A stretch of 64,000 bases of DNA from Pseudoprimorskyibacter insulae. GTDB taxonomy: Bacteria; Pseudomonadota; Alphaproteobacteria; Rhodobacterales; Rhodobacteraceae. A program made the position numbers and the translations under genes. The stretch covers positions 558,001 through 622,000 of the forward strand of contig NZ_OMOJ01000001.1 in the NCBI RefSeq assembly GCF_900302505.1, read 5' to 3'. Shown one piece after another: positions 35,134 through 43,559 of the stretch (its first letter is position 1; each line of letters begins with the position of its first letter). The notes below the pieces were generated by a model. It worked only from the letters and a program-made list of their open reading frames with translations, searched no databases and was not told where the DNA came from.

Positions 35134-36150
35134 TTACTTGGCGATCAGGCCAAGCTGACCAAGGTAGGCGCGGTGGCTTGCGACCAGTGCGGCTGCCTCA
35201 GGGGTCTTAGCGGCCCAACCATCCCATGCGCGCTGTGCAGCGGCACGGAAATCAGCCTTGTCCTCTTCCGACCACGCGTACAGGGTGACGCCCTGTTCTT
35301 TCAGCATGGCTGCGGCTTCGGCGTTTTTCTTCTCGTTCGAGATGGCGGTGTGCAGCGACAGCTTCTGCATCGCGGTGTCCATGATGCGCTGCTGTGCCGG
35401 GGTCAGGTTGTCCCAAACTTCTTTGTTACAGGCCAGGTGGTCCGACGGCATCGAGTGGAAGCCCGGATAGTTGGCGTGCTTAACGATGTCATACAGACCC
35501 AGACCAACGTTGTTGGCCAGACCCGATGCGTCTGCACCGTCGATGATGCCGGTTTCCAGCGCGGTGAAGATCTCGGTGAAGTCCATCACGATCGGGGTTG
35601 CGCCCAGTTCGGTGAAGATTTCGGTTTCCAGACCCGGAGGCGAACGGAACTTCCAGCCTTTGAAGTCTTCGGGGCCTGCGATCGGACGCGACGATGCGAA
35701 GGATTCTTGGCCGTAGATCCACCAGCCAACAAGCTGCATGCCGAATTCGTTGTACAGCGCCTGAGCAGCATCATAGCCACCGCCGTAATAGAGCCACGAC
35801 AGCTGCTGGTAGGGGGTGTCGTAGCCGCCCATGATGTCGCCGACGAACTGGAACGCCGGGTTCTTACCGGTCTGGTAAGCGCCACCGGTCATGTCGCAGT
35901 CCAGGATGCCGTTGACTGCGGCGTCCCAGGTCTCGGTCGTGGCAACCACGGACGAAGAATAGAACATTTCGATGTCGATCGAGCCGCCCGACATGGTCTC
36001 CACGTCGTCAGCGTACTGAGCGGCCAGCTTGCCCGAGGGGTGCTCGGTTGCGTAGTGCGTTTGAATGCGCAGCGTTACGTCTGCGGCCATTGCCGGTACA
36101 GCAACAACCGAAGCCAGCGCAGCCGACTTGAGAACAGAAGTCAGTTTCAT
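35134..36150 (-). CDS. dctP: TRAP transporter substrate-binding protein (DctP)
   Basis: 338 aa. Signal peptide of 22 residues ends AMA before ADVTLRIQTHY. The DctP fold is supported by SGGSIDIEMF, the Arg-containing FKGWKFRSPPG that binds the substrate carboxylate, and GIIDGADASG. It delivers an organic or sugar acid to DctQM. Two GntR-type palindromes lie upstream. Its neighbours point to a uronate, aldonate or aldarate. Confidence 0.9.
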   Translation of the reverse strand: MKLTSVLKSAALASVVAVPAMAADVTLRIQTHYATEHPSGKLAAQYADDVETMSGGSIDIEMFYSSSVVATTETWDAAVNGILDCDMTGGAYQTGKNPAFQFVGDIMGGYDTPYQQLSWLYYGGGYDAAQALYNEFGMQLVGWWIYGQESFASSRPIAGPEDFKGWKFRSPPGLETEIFTELGATPIVMDFTEIFTALETGIIDGADASGLANNVGLGLYDIVKHANYPGFHSMPSDHLACNKEVWDNLTPAQQRIMDTAMQKLSLHTAISNEKKNAEAAAMLKEQGVTLYAWSEEDKADFRAAAQRAWDGWAAKTPEAAALVASHRAYLGQLGLIAK

Positions 36151-36203
36151 TTTTCCTCCCTAGCGGCTTGCGCCGCGATTTTCCTAGTGCTCCTTACGGA
36201 GCA

Positions 36204-36225
36204 GCAGAATGGTATACCATCCTGC
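36204..36225. promoter_or_regulatory. GntR-type operator palindrome, site 4
   Basis: A 22-bp palindrome with one mismatched pair, GCAG-A-ATGGTATACCAT-C-CTGC, 53 bases upstream of the dctP start. It probably regulates the TRAP-dehydratase genes. Confidence 0.72.
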
Positions 36226-36264
36226 AGGAACGCTAACGAAACCTCGCTCGACAATCAACAAGTT

Positions 36265-36276
36265 TTGGTATACCAA
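36265..36276. promoter_or_regulatory. GntR-type operator palindrome, site 5
   Basis: A 12-bp perfect palindrome TTGGTATACCAA, 79 bases before the GntR gene start and 48 bp (centre to centre about 56) from site 4. It suggests autoregulation. Confidence 0.7.
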
Positions 36277-36355
36277 TTTCCGAAAGTTGCGTTTTGATAG
36301 GTGGATCATTCGTTTAATGATGCTATCTATCGGTGCCGCATAAAAAGGAATGCCC

Positions 36356-37030
36356 ATGGTTGAACAGACCTTGCCCGATCAGATCGCCCGCCAACTGCGG
36401 CGTGACATCCTGCGAGGGAAATTGGCACCGGGCATGACCATCAAGGAACGCGACAACGCCGCCGAAATCGGGGTGAGTCGCACACCGATGCGCGAAGCGA
36501 TTCGCCTGCTGGCCCGAGAGGGGCTGGTGATTCTTCGCCCCTCCCGTAGCCCGATCGTCGCCAACCCGTCGTTGCAGGATGTGACCGACTGGATCGAAGT
36601 GTTGCGGGCTTTGGAATTGCTGTCTGGCAAGCTGGCTTGTGAACGGGCCTCGGACAAGGAAATCTCCGAGATCGAGAAGCTCCAGCAAAAGATGGAAACG
36701 TCTTACGATCAGATGGATCCGCTTGATCTATTTGAGTTGGATATGCAGTTTCATATCGCCATCGCGCGGGCATCGCACAACCCATCGCTGGCCGAAACGC
36801 ATAGCGCCTATCTCGCGCGGTTGTGGCGCGCGCGCTATCTGTCTGCTGTGCGCCGCCGGTCGCGGGACCGGGTTTTGCGCCAGCATTGGGCGATTGTCGA
36901 AGGCCTTTCCAAACGTGACCCCGATCACGTGCGCACCCATTTGGACAGCCACCTGGAACACCTACTGGTGAACATTCAAGACAAGTTTGAGCAAGAAGCC
37001 AAAGAGGCGGAGGCCACCGAAAAGGTCTGA
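36356..37030 (+). CDS. GntR-family regulator, FCD type
   Basis: 224 aa. Winged helix in residues 10-75 with RDNAAEIGVSRTPMREAIRLLAREGLV, the GntR signature. The FCD effector domain has conserved Asp and His ligands in FELDMQFHIAIARASHN and DRVLRQHWAIV and HLDSHLEH. FCD regulators bind small acids and recognise palindromes like those seen here. The ATG at 36356 is six bases from AAGGA; the earlier ATG at 36350 sits too close to that site. Followed 37 bases later by the FAH gene. Confidence 0.88.
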   Translation: MVEQTLPDQIARQLRRDILRGKLAPGMTIKERDNAAEIGVSRTPMREAIRLLAREGLVILRPSRSPIVANPSLQDVTDWIEVLRALELLSGKLACERASDKEISEIEKLQQKMETSYDQMDPLDLFELDMQFHIAIARASHNPSLAETHSAYLARLWRARYLSAVRRRSRDRVLRQHWAIVEGLSKRDPDHVRTHLDSHLEHLLVNIQDKFEQEAKEAEATEKV

Positions 37031-37067
37031 GCCTGCCGCACATATTCTACAAAGGAAGAGGAAACCC

Positions 37068-37913
37068 ATGAAACTGTTGCGTTTTGGCGCTGCGGGCGCC
37101 GAAAAGACGGGCGTGCTTGGCAGCGATGGCAAAGTCCGCGATCTGAGCGCCCATGTCGCCGATCTGTCGGGCGATGCGGTCTCGGTTGAGGCGCTGGCCA
37201 AGCTGCGCGATCTGGACATTGACGCCCTGCCGGTGGTCGAAGAACCGGGCCGCATTGGCGCCTGTCTGACCCGCGTGCCGAACTTTTTCTGCATCGGCCT
37301 GAACTACGCCCTGCACGCCAAGGAAAGCGGCATGGAACCCCCGAAAGAGCCGGTTGTCTTCAACAAGGCGACCTCGGCCCTGTCTGGCCCGTTTGATGAT
37401 GTCATCATCCCGCGCAAGTCGTCCAAAGCTGACTGGGAAGTCGAGCTGGGCGTCGTGATCGGCAAGGACACCCTTTATGTGTCCGAAGAGGACGCGCTGG
37501 ACCACGTGGCAGGCTATTGCACCATCAACGACATGTCCGAGCGTGAGTTCCAGATCGAACGGTCCGGCCAGTGGGTGAAGGGCAAGTCCGCCCCGACCTT
37601 TGCGCCGATTGGCCCCTATCTGGTCACCGCCGATGAGGTCGCAGATCCGCAAGCGCTGCGCGTGACCTTGGATCTGAACGGCGAAACGGTTCAGGATTCG
37701 AACACAGCGGACATGATTTTCAGCGTCCGCCAGATCGTCAGCCACCTGTCGCAGTTCATGAAACTGGTTCCCGGCGACATCATCGCCACCGGCACCCCGT
37801 CGGGCGTTGGCATGGGCATGAAGCCGCAGCGCTTCCTCAAGCCCGGCGATGTGATGGAGATCGAGGTCGAAGGCCTTGGTCGCCAGCGTCAGACGGCTGT
37901 TGCGGCGGAATAA
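37068..37913 (+). CDS. FAH-family hydrolase, 2,4-diketo-3-deoxy-L-fuconate hydrolase-like
   Basis: 281 aa. Divalent-metal motifs: FCIGLNYALHAKESGM, then KSSKADWEVELGVVIGKD with the Glu ligands, and NDMSEREFQ; the C-terminal GTPSGVGMG is typical. This length and sequence match hydrolases that cleave 2,4-diketo-3-deoxy-fuconate to pyruvate and a short acid, often labelled ureidoglycolate lyase. It pairs functionally with the SDR at 27738. The ATG at 37068 follows GAAGAGGAAA. Confidence 0.8.
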   Translation: MKLLRFGAAGAEKTGVLGSDGKVRDLSAHVADLSGDAVSVEALAKLRDLDIDALPVVEEPGRIGACLTRVPNFFCIGLNYALHAKESGMEPPKEPVVFNKATSALSGPFDDVIIPRKSSKADWEVELGVVIGKDTLYVSEEDALDHVAGYCTINDMSEREFQIERSGQWVKGKSAPTFAPIGPYLVTADEVADPQALRVTLDLNGETVQDSNTADMIFSVRQIVSHLSQFMKLVPGDIIATGTPSGVGMGMKPQRFLKPGDVMEIEVEGLGRQRQTAVAAE

Positions 37914-37933
37914 CCCGCTCTGAAAACGATATG

Positions 37934-37960
37934 AAACGCGCCTTGCGGGGCGCGTTTTTT
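37934..37960 (+). terminator. Rho-independent terminator
   Basis: AAACGCGCC pairs with GGCGCGTTT around TTGCGG, followed by TTT; the hairpin begins 20 bases after the FAH gene stop. Confidence 0.85.
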
Positions 37961-38048
37961 GTTTGCGAATGCGACGATGTGCACCTTTAGGCTGACCTTT
38001 TGTCCGCTCGCGCACGCGGTAAGATCTGCGTAGTCGAAGGAGATGCGT

Positions 38049-38537
38049 ATGTCAGAGACCGCCAGCCACACACTCGGCCCGCGCGAGGCCCTGCAATACT
38101 ATCATTCACGCACCGTGATCCTGCCGAAATCAGTCACCGCGCTTGAAGGGTGGAACATGGTGATGGCCAAACCGTTGCCGCTCATGGCGACCGCCTTCCG
38201 AATCCGAGATGCGATATCGGCACGGTTCGGGGTTAAGAAAATCAGCGGCTTTTCCGGCAAACGGGCCGACTCTGTGCAGGTTGGCGACAAGTTGGATTTC
38301 TTTCTGGTCGAGCATATCGACCCAAATCTTTTGGTCATGACCGAACGCGACACGCATCTGGATGTCATGACGACGATTTCAACGGAAGGGCAGGAATTTA
38401 CCGTGACCTCTTCGGTCATCACGCACAACTGGTTCGGCCGGCTCTATATGGTTCCGGTCGGGATTGCCCATCGTGTGATCGTCGCGGCGATGCTGCGTCG
38501 TTTGAAAACCTCAATGGAGGACCACACGCGGTCGTGA
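38049..38537 (+). CDS. DUF2867 family protein
   Basis: 162 aa, no signal peptide. Sequence style (KPLPLMATAFRIRDAIS, VGDKLDFFLVE, YMVPVGIAHRVIVAAMLRR) matches DUF2867, which has no settled function. AAGGAG is six bases before the ATG at 38049; the ATG at 38043 would touch that site. Single gene after a terminator, so it likely has its own promoter. Confidence 0.78.
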   Translation: MSETASHTLGPREALQYYHSRTVILPKSVTALEGWNMVMAKPLPLMATAFRIRDAISARFGVKKISGFSGKRADSVQVGDKLDFFLVEHIDPNLLVMTERDTHLDVMTTISTEGQEFTVTSSVITHNWFGRLYMVPVGIAHRVIVAAMLRRLKTSMEDHTRS

Positions 38538-38603
38538 CAAATTCCTGCTAGGGCTTTGTACCTTTGGCGGGTATGGACGGGGCGAGACTACAAGAGACTG
38601 CTG

Positions 38604-39092
38604 ATGATTTCCTTTGCCCGTCTGACTGAAATTTCCCCCGATTTGATTGTTGACCATATGTCGGACCCTCGGGTCGCCGAACATATGCCCTTGTTGCAAG
38701 GCCAGTTCACCCACGCCGCTGCCCGAGCCTTTGTCGGCGCCAAGGAAAAACGCTGGCAACAGGACGGGCTGGGGCACTGGGCCTTTTTGCACAACGGCGA
38801 TTACGTCGGCTGGGGCGGGTTCCAGAAGGAAGGCGATGAATGGGATTATGGCTTGGTGCTGCGGCCCGACGCCTTTGGGCTGGGGCAACGGATCACCCGG
38901 CAGGCCTTTGCCTTTGCCCGCGCCAAGCGATTGACACAGGTGACTTTTTTATTGCCGCCCACCCGCCGAAGCCTTGGGGCTTTGCAGCGGTTGGGGGCCG
39001 AATTTGTGGGCGAGTCGATCTATTCGGGGAAGGTGTTCCGCAAATATCGTTTATCGCTGTTAGGCCCGGCGCGTGGCCGGACCGCAACCTAG
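38604..39092 (+). CDS. GNAT-family N-acetyltransferase
   Basis: 162 aa. The GNAT core is visible: GHWAFLHNGDYVGWGGFQ (beta 2-4), LRPDAFGLGQRITRQAFAFA where the acyl-CoA loop should be, and RRSLGALQRLGAEFVGESIY near the end, like RimJ/RimL-type proteins. Substrate unknown. Start at ATG 38604, the first good start after the DUF2867 stop; there is no strong ribosome site. Confidence 0.75.
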   Translation: MISFARLTEISPDLIVDHMSDPRVAEHMPLLQGQFTHAAARAFVGAKEKRWQQDGLGHWAFLHNGDYVGWGGFQKEGDEWDYGLVLRPDAFGLGQRITRQAFAFARAKRLTQVTFLLPPTRRSLGALQRLGAEFVGESIYSGKVFRKYRLSLLGPARGRTAT

Positions 39093-39093
39093 G

Positions 39094-40089
39094 TTACGAG
39101 AACCGCTCAGGCCCGTACCACTGATCGTCGGAATAGCGGTCGCCATAGGCCCAGCCAACCGGCAGAACCGTTTCGATCCGGGCGATATCAGCCTCGCTCA
39201 GGGTCAGCGCACAGCCATCGACCAGTTGTTGCAGATGCGCAATGCTGCGGGTGCCGGGGATCGGCAGGATATGGTCGCCCTTGGCAATCACCCAAGCCAT
39301 CGCCAGCGCAGCGGTTGAGGTGCCCATCTCGGCGGCAAGGGCCTGAAGCTTGGCCACGTATTCCAGGTTTCTGGTCAGGTTGTCGCCCATAAAGCGCGGG
39401 TTGGTCCTCATGAAGGCCACCGATTGCGCCTTGGCGGCATCGGGCGGCGTGTCCGACAACAAGCCGCGGCCCACAGGCGAAAAGGCGACCAGCGCGGTGC
39501 CAAGTTCGGCGCAGGTTTGGACAAGGCCCAGTTCTGGTGCGCGTGTCGACAGCGAATATTCGGACTGAACCGCCGCCACATGGGCCACCGCATTCGCCCG
39601 GCGGAGCGAGGCAGGCGCGATCTCGGAGAAACCGAACGCCTTGATCTTGCCCTTCTGAACCAGCTTTGCCAGCGATTCCGTCACCTCTTCGATCGGGCGG
39701 TTGGCTTCGCGGCGGTGGATGTAGAACAGATCGACGTAATCGCGGTTCAGTCGCTTCAACGATGCGTCGAGTTCGGCCTCAATATGCTCAAGCGAATTGT
39801 CGTAGCAGCGATTTCCATCGGCATCCTTGGTGATCCCGGCCTTGGTCGCGATGTAGAAGGCGTCGGGCTTGCCGGTCTTCTTGATGTAGCTGCCGATCAG
39901 CGTTTCAGACTTGCCCATGCCGTAGATGTTGGAGGTGTCCAGATGCGTCACGCCCATTTCCAGCGAAGCATCCAGCAGGGCATGCACTTCGGGTTCGGTG
40001 GTCGGGCCGTAAAACCCGGCAAAGCTCATGGCGCCGATGCCCAGAACCGATACCTCGGGACCGTTCTTGCCCATCTTCGTCATTTTCAT
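39094..40089 (-). CDS. Aldo/keto reductase
   Basis: 331 aa TIM-barrel oxidoreductase. Catalytic Asp in LDTSNIYG, Tyr in the same motif, Lys in IATKAGI and His in LFYIHRRE; the NADPH-binding end is PIPGTRSIAHLQQL. It resembles the YdhF/perakine-reductase type. Substrate unknown. The ATG at 40089 has AGGAG seven bases upstream. It follows the ThDP gene in the same direction after a 76-base gap. Confidence 0.9.
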   Translation of the reverse strand: MKMTKMGKNGPEVSVLGIGAMSFAGFYGPTTEPEVHALLDASLEMGVTHLDTSNIYGMGKSETLIGSYIKKTGKPDAFYIATKAGITKDADGNRCYDNSLEHIEAELDASLKRLNRDYVDLFYIHRREANRPIEEVTESLAKLVQKGKIKAFGFSEIAPASLRRANAVAHVAAVQSEYSLSTRAPELGLVQTCAELGTALVAFSPVGRGLLSDTPPDAAKAQSVAFMRTNPRFMGDNLTRNLEYVAKLQALAAEMGTSTAALAMAWVIAKGDHILPIPGTRSIAHLQQLVDGCALTLSEADIARIETVLPVGWAYGDRYSDDQWYGPERFS

Positions 40090-40165
40090 GCGTGCTCTCC
40101 TGTATTCGGCGAATGTGTTGCGGCAGTTGTGCCGCCTTTGGCCGCGAAGGGCCAGAGGCGTGCGA

Positions 40166-41869
40166 TCAATCCGGGATGATCTTGATGTCCAAAAGTGCCA
40201 TGCGCCCACCGCGTGTTGCGGATAGCGCCTCATCAATCGCGCTGCGCACCTCGCCCGGCGATGTGACGGTGCGCGCCCAAGCGCGGCTGGCCTCGGCGGT
40301 TTTGGTGAAATCCGGCACCGGTTCCAGCGAGGTCAGCGGCATGGTGTTGGCCTTTGCCGCATCGCCATCGGGGTAAAGCCCGCCGACCGATTGGCGCACC
40401 GCGCCCCATTCGCCGTTGTTCAGAACGATCACCAGAACCGGCAGGTTCAGGGCTTCGGCGATCTGGTGGCAGGCGGTTGGATTGGCGAACATATAGCTGC
40501 CGTCGCCCAGCGTGGCGATGCAGTCGCGGTCAGGCTCGGCCAGTTTTGCGCCCAAGGCTGCCGGGAACGACCAGCCAAGCCCGCCGGAATGCGGCTCTTG
40601 GAACCAGCTTTTCGGCTCGCGCCGCTCCAACTGGCCAAGAATACAGCCCAGTTCTGAAAAGACCGAAGAGGTCGCGTCTTCCAGCGCGTCCGACAGGCAG
40701 CGGCTGACCCAAGCCTTGGTGATGCCGCGGGCGGTGGTCGCCTCGGCGGCGGCGTGTTTCGTCTGGCGTTCCGTGGCGGAGGCTGCGGCCAGTTTCGACC
40801 GGCGCACGGCAATGCCTACGCCATCGCGGGGCAACCCCTCCATTGCGGCGATCAGGGCGGGCAGGGCGTCGCGTGTTTCGCCGGTGATCGTCAGATGCGA
40901 CGGGAAACTGCGGGTCGGGAAGCGGTGGAACAGCGGGTCCGGGCCGATGTGGATGACCTTGGCATCGGGGTTCTGGCTGTGTTTGTCGGGCCACCATGGC
41001 GCAAGGCAATCCAGCACAACGACCACATCCGCCTGCGCCAGATAGGGCGACGGGTTCGGGCCGATGTGGCAAGGGTGGTCGGTGGCAACGGCCAGATGCG
41101 TCGCCCACCACGAACAAGCGGCAATGCCCCAATCGGCCAGCCAGTCGCTGAAGGCGGCAAAGCTGGCGGCATCCCCCGCGCCGCGCTGCGCGATGACCAG
41201 CGGCGCTTTGGCCGAGGCCAGCATCTGCGCCGCCTGCGCAATCGCTGCCGGGTCTGGATGCGCGGCGCTGGACATTTGGGTGGCGGGGGCGGATAGGGCG
41301 GCGGTCTCAACCGATCCGCACAGCACCTCTCGGGGCAAGGACAGATAGACCGGGCCTTTGGGTGTTGAGGTGGCAATCGCATGGGCGCGGTCCAGCATCG
41401 GGCCGATCTGGTCCGGCGTGCGAAGTTCGTTTTCCCATTTGCAGGATTCGCGCACCAAGGCCGCCTGATCGCGCATTTCCTGCCCCCAAGCGATGGGCAC
41501 CGTGCGCGTACCGAACACATCGGATTCCGTCACTGGCGTTTTGCCCGACATCAGGATCATCGGGATATGTTCGCAGGCCGCATTGATCGCCCCGATTGAC
41601 CCATTGGCCAGCCCGACATTGGTGTGCAGCATCACCGCCTGCGCCTTGCCAGTCATCAGGTAGTACCCATGCGCCATGCCCATCGCGGCATGTTCATGCG
41701 GCATCACCAGCGCTTTGGGCAGGTCCATGCCCTTGGCGGCGGCTTCGGCCAGCCCTTCGATCACGGGCGGGAAATCTGTGCCGGAATTGGCAAAGACATA
41801 ATCGATGCCCAACGCCTTCAGGCGCGGGAAAATCGCCCCGCCTGCTGTCACCTGTTCCTGATCTGACAC
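40166..41869 (-). CDS. ThDP-dependent enzyme, acetolactate synthase/benzoylformate decarboxylase-like
   Basis: 567 aa. N-terminal Pyr domain with FANSGTDFPPV and catalytic Glu in MPHEHAAMGMAHGY; C-terminal PP domain with the ThDP motif GDGSYMF...NNGEW about 30 residues apart. Family members decarboxylate or join 2-keto acids; the exact reaction is unclear. I choose the GTG at 41869 because GGAGG lies five bases upstream; the earlier frame adds 13 residues with no homology feel. MarR gene ends just upstream. Confidence 0.82.
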   Translation of the reverse strand: MSDQEQVTAGGAIFPRLKALGIDYVFANSGTDFPPVIEGLAEAAAKGMDLPKALVMPHEHAAMGMAHGYYLMTGKAQAVMLHTNVGLANGSIGAINAACEHIPMILMSGKTPVTESDVFGTRTVPIAWGQEMRDQAALVRESCKWENELRTPDQIGPMLDRAHAIATSTPKGPVYLSLPREVLCGSVETAALSAPATQMSSAAHPDPAAIAQAAQMLASAKAPLVIAQRGAGDAASFAAFSDWLADWGIAACSWWATHLAVATDHPCHIGPNPSPYLAQADVVVVLDCLAPWWPDKHSQNPDAKVIHIGPDPLFHRFPTRSFPSHLTITGETRDALPALIAAMEGLPRDGVGIAVRRSKLAAASATERQTKHAAAEATTARGITKAWVSRCLSDALEDATSSVFSELGCILGQLERREPKSWFQEPHSGGLGWSFPAALGAKLAEPDRDCIATLGDGSYMFANPTACHQIAEALNLPVLVIVLNNGEWGAVRQSVGGLYPDGDAAKANTMPLTSLEPVPDFTKTAEASRAWARTVTSPGEVRSAIDEALSATRGGRMALLDIKIIPD

Positions 41870-41923
41870 GCCGTCCTCCACTCCTGCCGTCGCGGCAGAG
41901 GCTATCACGCTATCAGGCGAAGG

Positions 41924-42397
41924 CTAGTCTGCATCCGGTTCCGGGAGCGGTTTAAGCGGCGCGCGGCTTTGGTGGTTTCCGGCGTCCGTCGTTTTGCGCA
42001 GCAGAGCCAGCAATTGCTTGGTTTCCGCCGCATCAAGCCCGGACAGGATGTCTGATTGCAGGGCTTTGACTTCTGGGACCACGTTTTCAAACAGGGCGCG
42101 GCCTGTGTCCGTCAGGAACAAGCAGCGGGCGCGGCGGTCTTTCGGGCTGACCTCGCGGCGCAGCAGGCCTTTGTTTTCCAGCCGGTCGACCACACCGCCC
42201 AGCGTGGCTTTGTCATAGGCCACCAACCCCGCAACCGACGCCTGATCAATGCCCGGATTGCTAAGAACGGCGTGCAGAACCGCAAATTGCACCGGCGTCA
42301 GGTCAATCCCGAGCGCCGTCATCCGGTCAGCAAACACCGCAACCGAGATCTGATGAAGCCGGCGCACCAGATGCCCGGCCATGTTGTAGATTTCCAT
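41924..42397 (-). CDS. MarR-family regulator of the gentisate operon
   Basis: 157 aa winged helix. Core VAYDKATLGGVVDRLENKGLLRREVSPKDRRARCLFLT, with the wing Arg/Asp typical of MarR. Divergent from the gentisate dioxygenase gene with a 23-bp near-palindrome between. MarR proteins usually repress aromatic catabolism genes until a substrate or CoA ester binds. Confidence 0.85.
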   Translation of the reverse strand: MEIYNMAGHLVRRLHQISVAVFADRMTALGIDLTPVQFAVLHAVLSNPGIDQASVAGLVAYDKATLGGVVDRLENKGLLRREVSPKDRRARCLFLTDTGRALFENVVPEVKALQSDILSGLDAAETKQLLALLRKTTDAGNHQSRAPLKPLPEPDAD

Positions 42398-42466
42398 GGT
42401 CTTTGCCCATCCTCGTCCGGGAAGGGTGTAGAACAGCCTGCCGAAAGTTACAAAATCAAAATTGAC

Positions 42467-42489
42467 AGTATACTTATGATAAGCATACT
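42467..42489. promoter_or_regulatory. Candidate MarR operator of the gentisate operon
   Basis: AGTATACTTAT-G-ATAAGCATACT: 11-bp arms with one mismatch. It lies 70 bases before the MarR start and 33 before the dioxygenase start. Confidence 0.65.
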
Positions 42490-42521
42490 AATGCGAAACG
42501 GATGGACTTTAGGAGGAGACC

Positions 42522-43559
42522 ATGGGCGAAACGCTGGGAACGCTGGAAGAGCTGCCGCAGGATTACCGCGATGACATGACCGCCGCCGGTGTTGCGCCGC
42601 TGTGGCCGATGATGCGCAATGTGCTGCCGCACGGCGCGCCAACGCCGGTCACAAAGTCCGGCCATTGGGCCTATGACGCGATCCGGCCCTTGCTGCTGCG
42701 GGCGGGTGAGTTGACCCCGGTCGAGAAGGCCGAACGCCGCGTGCTGGTGCTGTCAGATCCCGGTCGCGGGGTAGGGGCCATGCAGGCCACCGCATCGATC
42801 TATCTGGGGATGCAATTGTTGCTACCGGGCGAAACTGCGCCTGCGCATGTACACACGCCCTCGGCTGTGCGGATCATCGTCGAAGGCAAGGGCGGCTTCA
42901 CCGTGGTTGACGGTGAGAAACTGCCGATGGAGGAGGGCGATCTGGTCCTGACCCCCGGCGGCGACTGGCACGATCATGGCCACGAAGGCGATGGCCCGGT
43001 GGTCTGGCTCGATGCGCTGGATCTGCCGGTTTTCTATTATCTTGAGGGATCTTACGCGGTTGAAGGCCCGCTTCAGGCGCAACGCAACCGCCCGGATGCC
43101 GGTCAAGTGGAATACCTGTCCTCGGGTCTGGTGCCCAGCCGCACGCGCGGCGATGCCGCCCGCCGCTATCCGATGGTGCGCTATCCTTGGACCCGGACCG
43201 AAGCGGCGCTGCGCGAATTGGCGACCTATGCCGATGACGGGATCGGAGAGCTGGATTTCGTGAACCCCGAAACCGGCACCGATGTTTTGCCGACCTTGGG
43301 CTTTACCGCCATGTATGTGCCGGGCGGCAAGGTCGAGAGCCCGCCGCTGCGGTCGGCCTCATCGGCCTTCCATGTGGTCAAAGGGCGCGGCGTGACCACG
43401 ATCAACGGTCAGCAAATTGAATGGGGTCCGAAGGATACGTTCTCGGCCCTGGTCTTTGCCGACATTCGGCACGAGGCGTCCGAGGATGCCTTCCTTGTGC
43501 GGGTTCATGACCGCCCGTTGCAGGAAAAACTAGGGTACTATGAGGAACGCGCGAAATGA
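42522..43559 (+). CDS. Gentisate 1,2-dioxygenase
   Basis: 345 aa bicupin. The first cupin has the iron ligands in PAHVHTPSAVRIIVEG and HDHGHEGD; the second begins at ESPPLRSASSAFHVVKG. It opens gentisate to maleylpyruvate using Fe(II) and oxygen. An AGGAGGAG ribosome site precedes the ATG. The two following genes carry out the next two steps, and all three overlap (ATGA, TAATG), so they form an operon. Confidence 0.92.
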   Translation: MGETLGTLEELPQDYRDDMTAAGVAPLWPMMRNVLPHGAPTPVTKSGHWAYDAIRPLLLRAGELTPVEKAERRVLVLSDPGRGVGAMQATASIYLGMQLLLPGETAPAHVHTPSAVRIIVEGKGGFTVVDGEKLPMEEGDLVLTPGGDWHDHGHEGDGPVVWLDALDLPVFYYLEGSYAVEGPLQAQRNRPDAGQVEYLSSGLVPSRTRGDAARRYPMVRYPWTRTEAALRELATYADDGIGELDFVNPETGTDVLPTLGFTAMYVPGGKVESPPLRSASSAFHVVKGRGVTTINGQQIEWGPKDTFSALVFADIRHEASEDAFLVRVHDRPLQEKLGYYEERAK

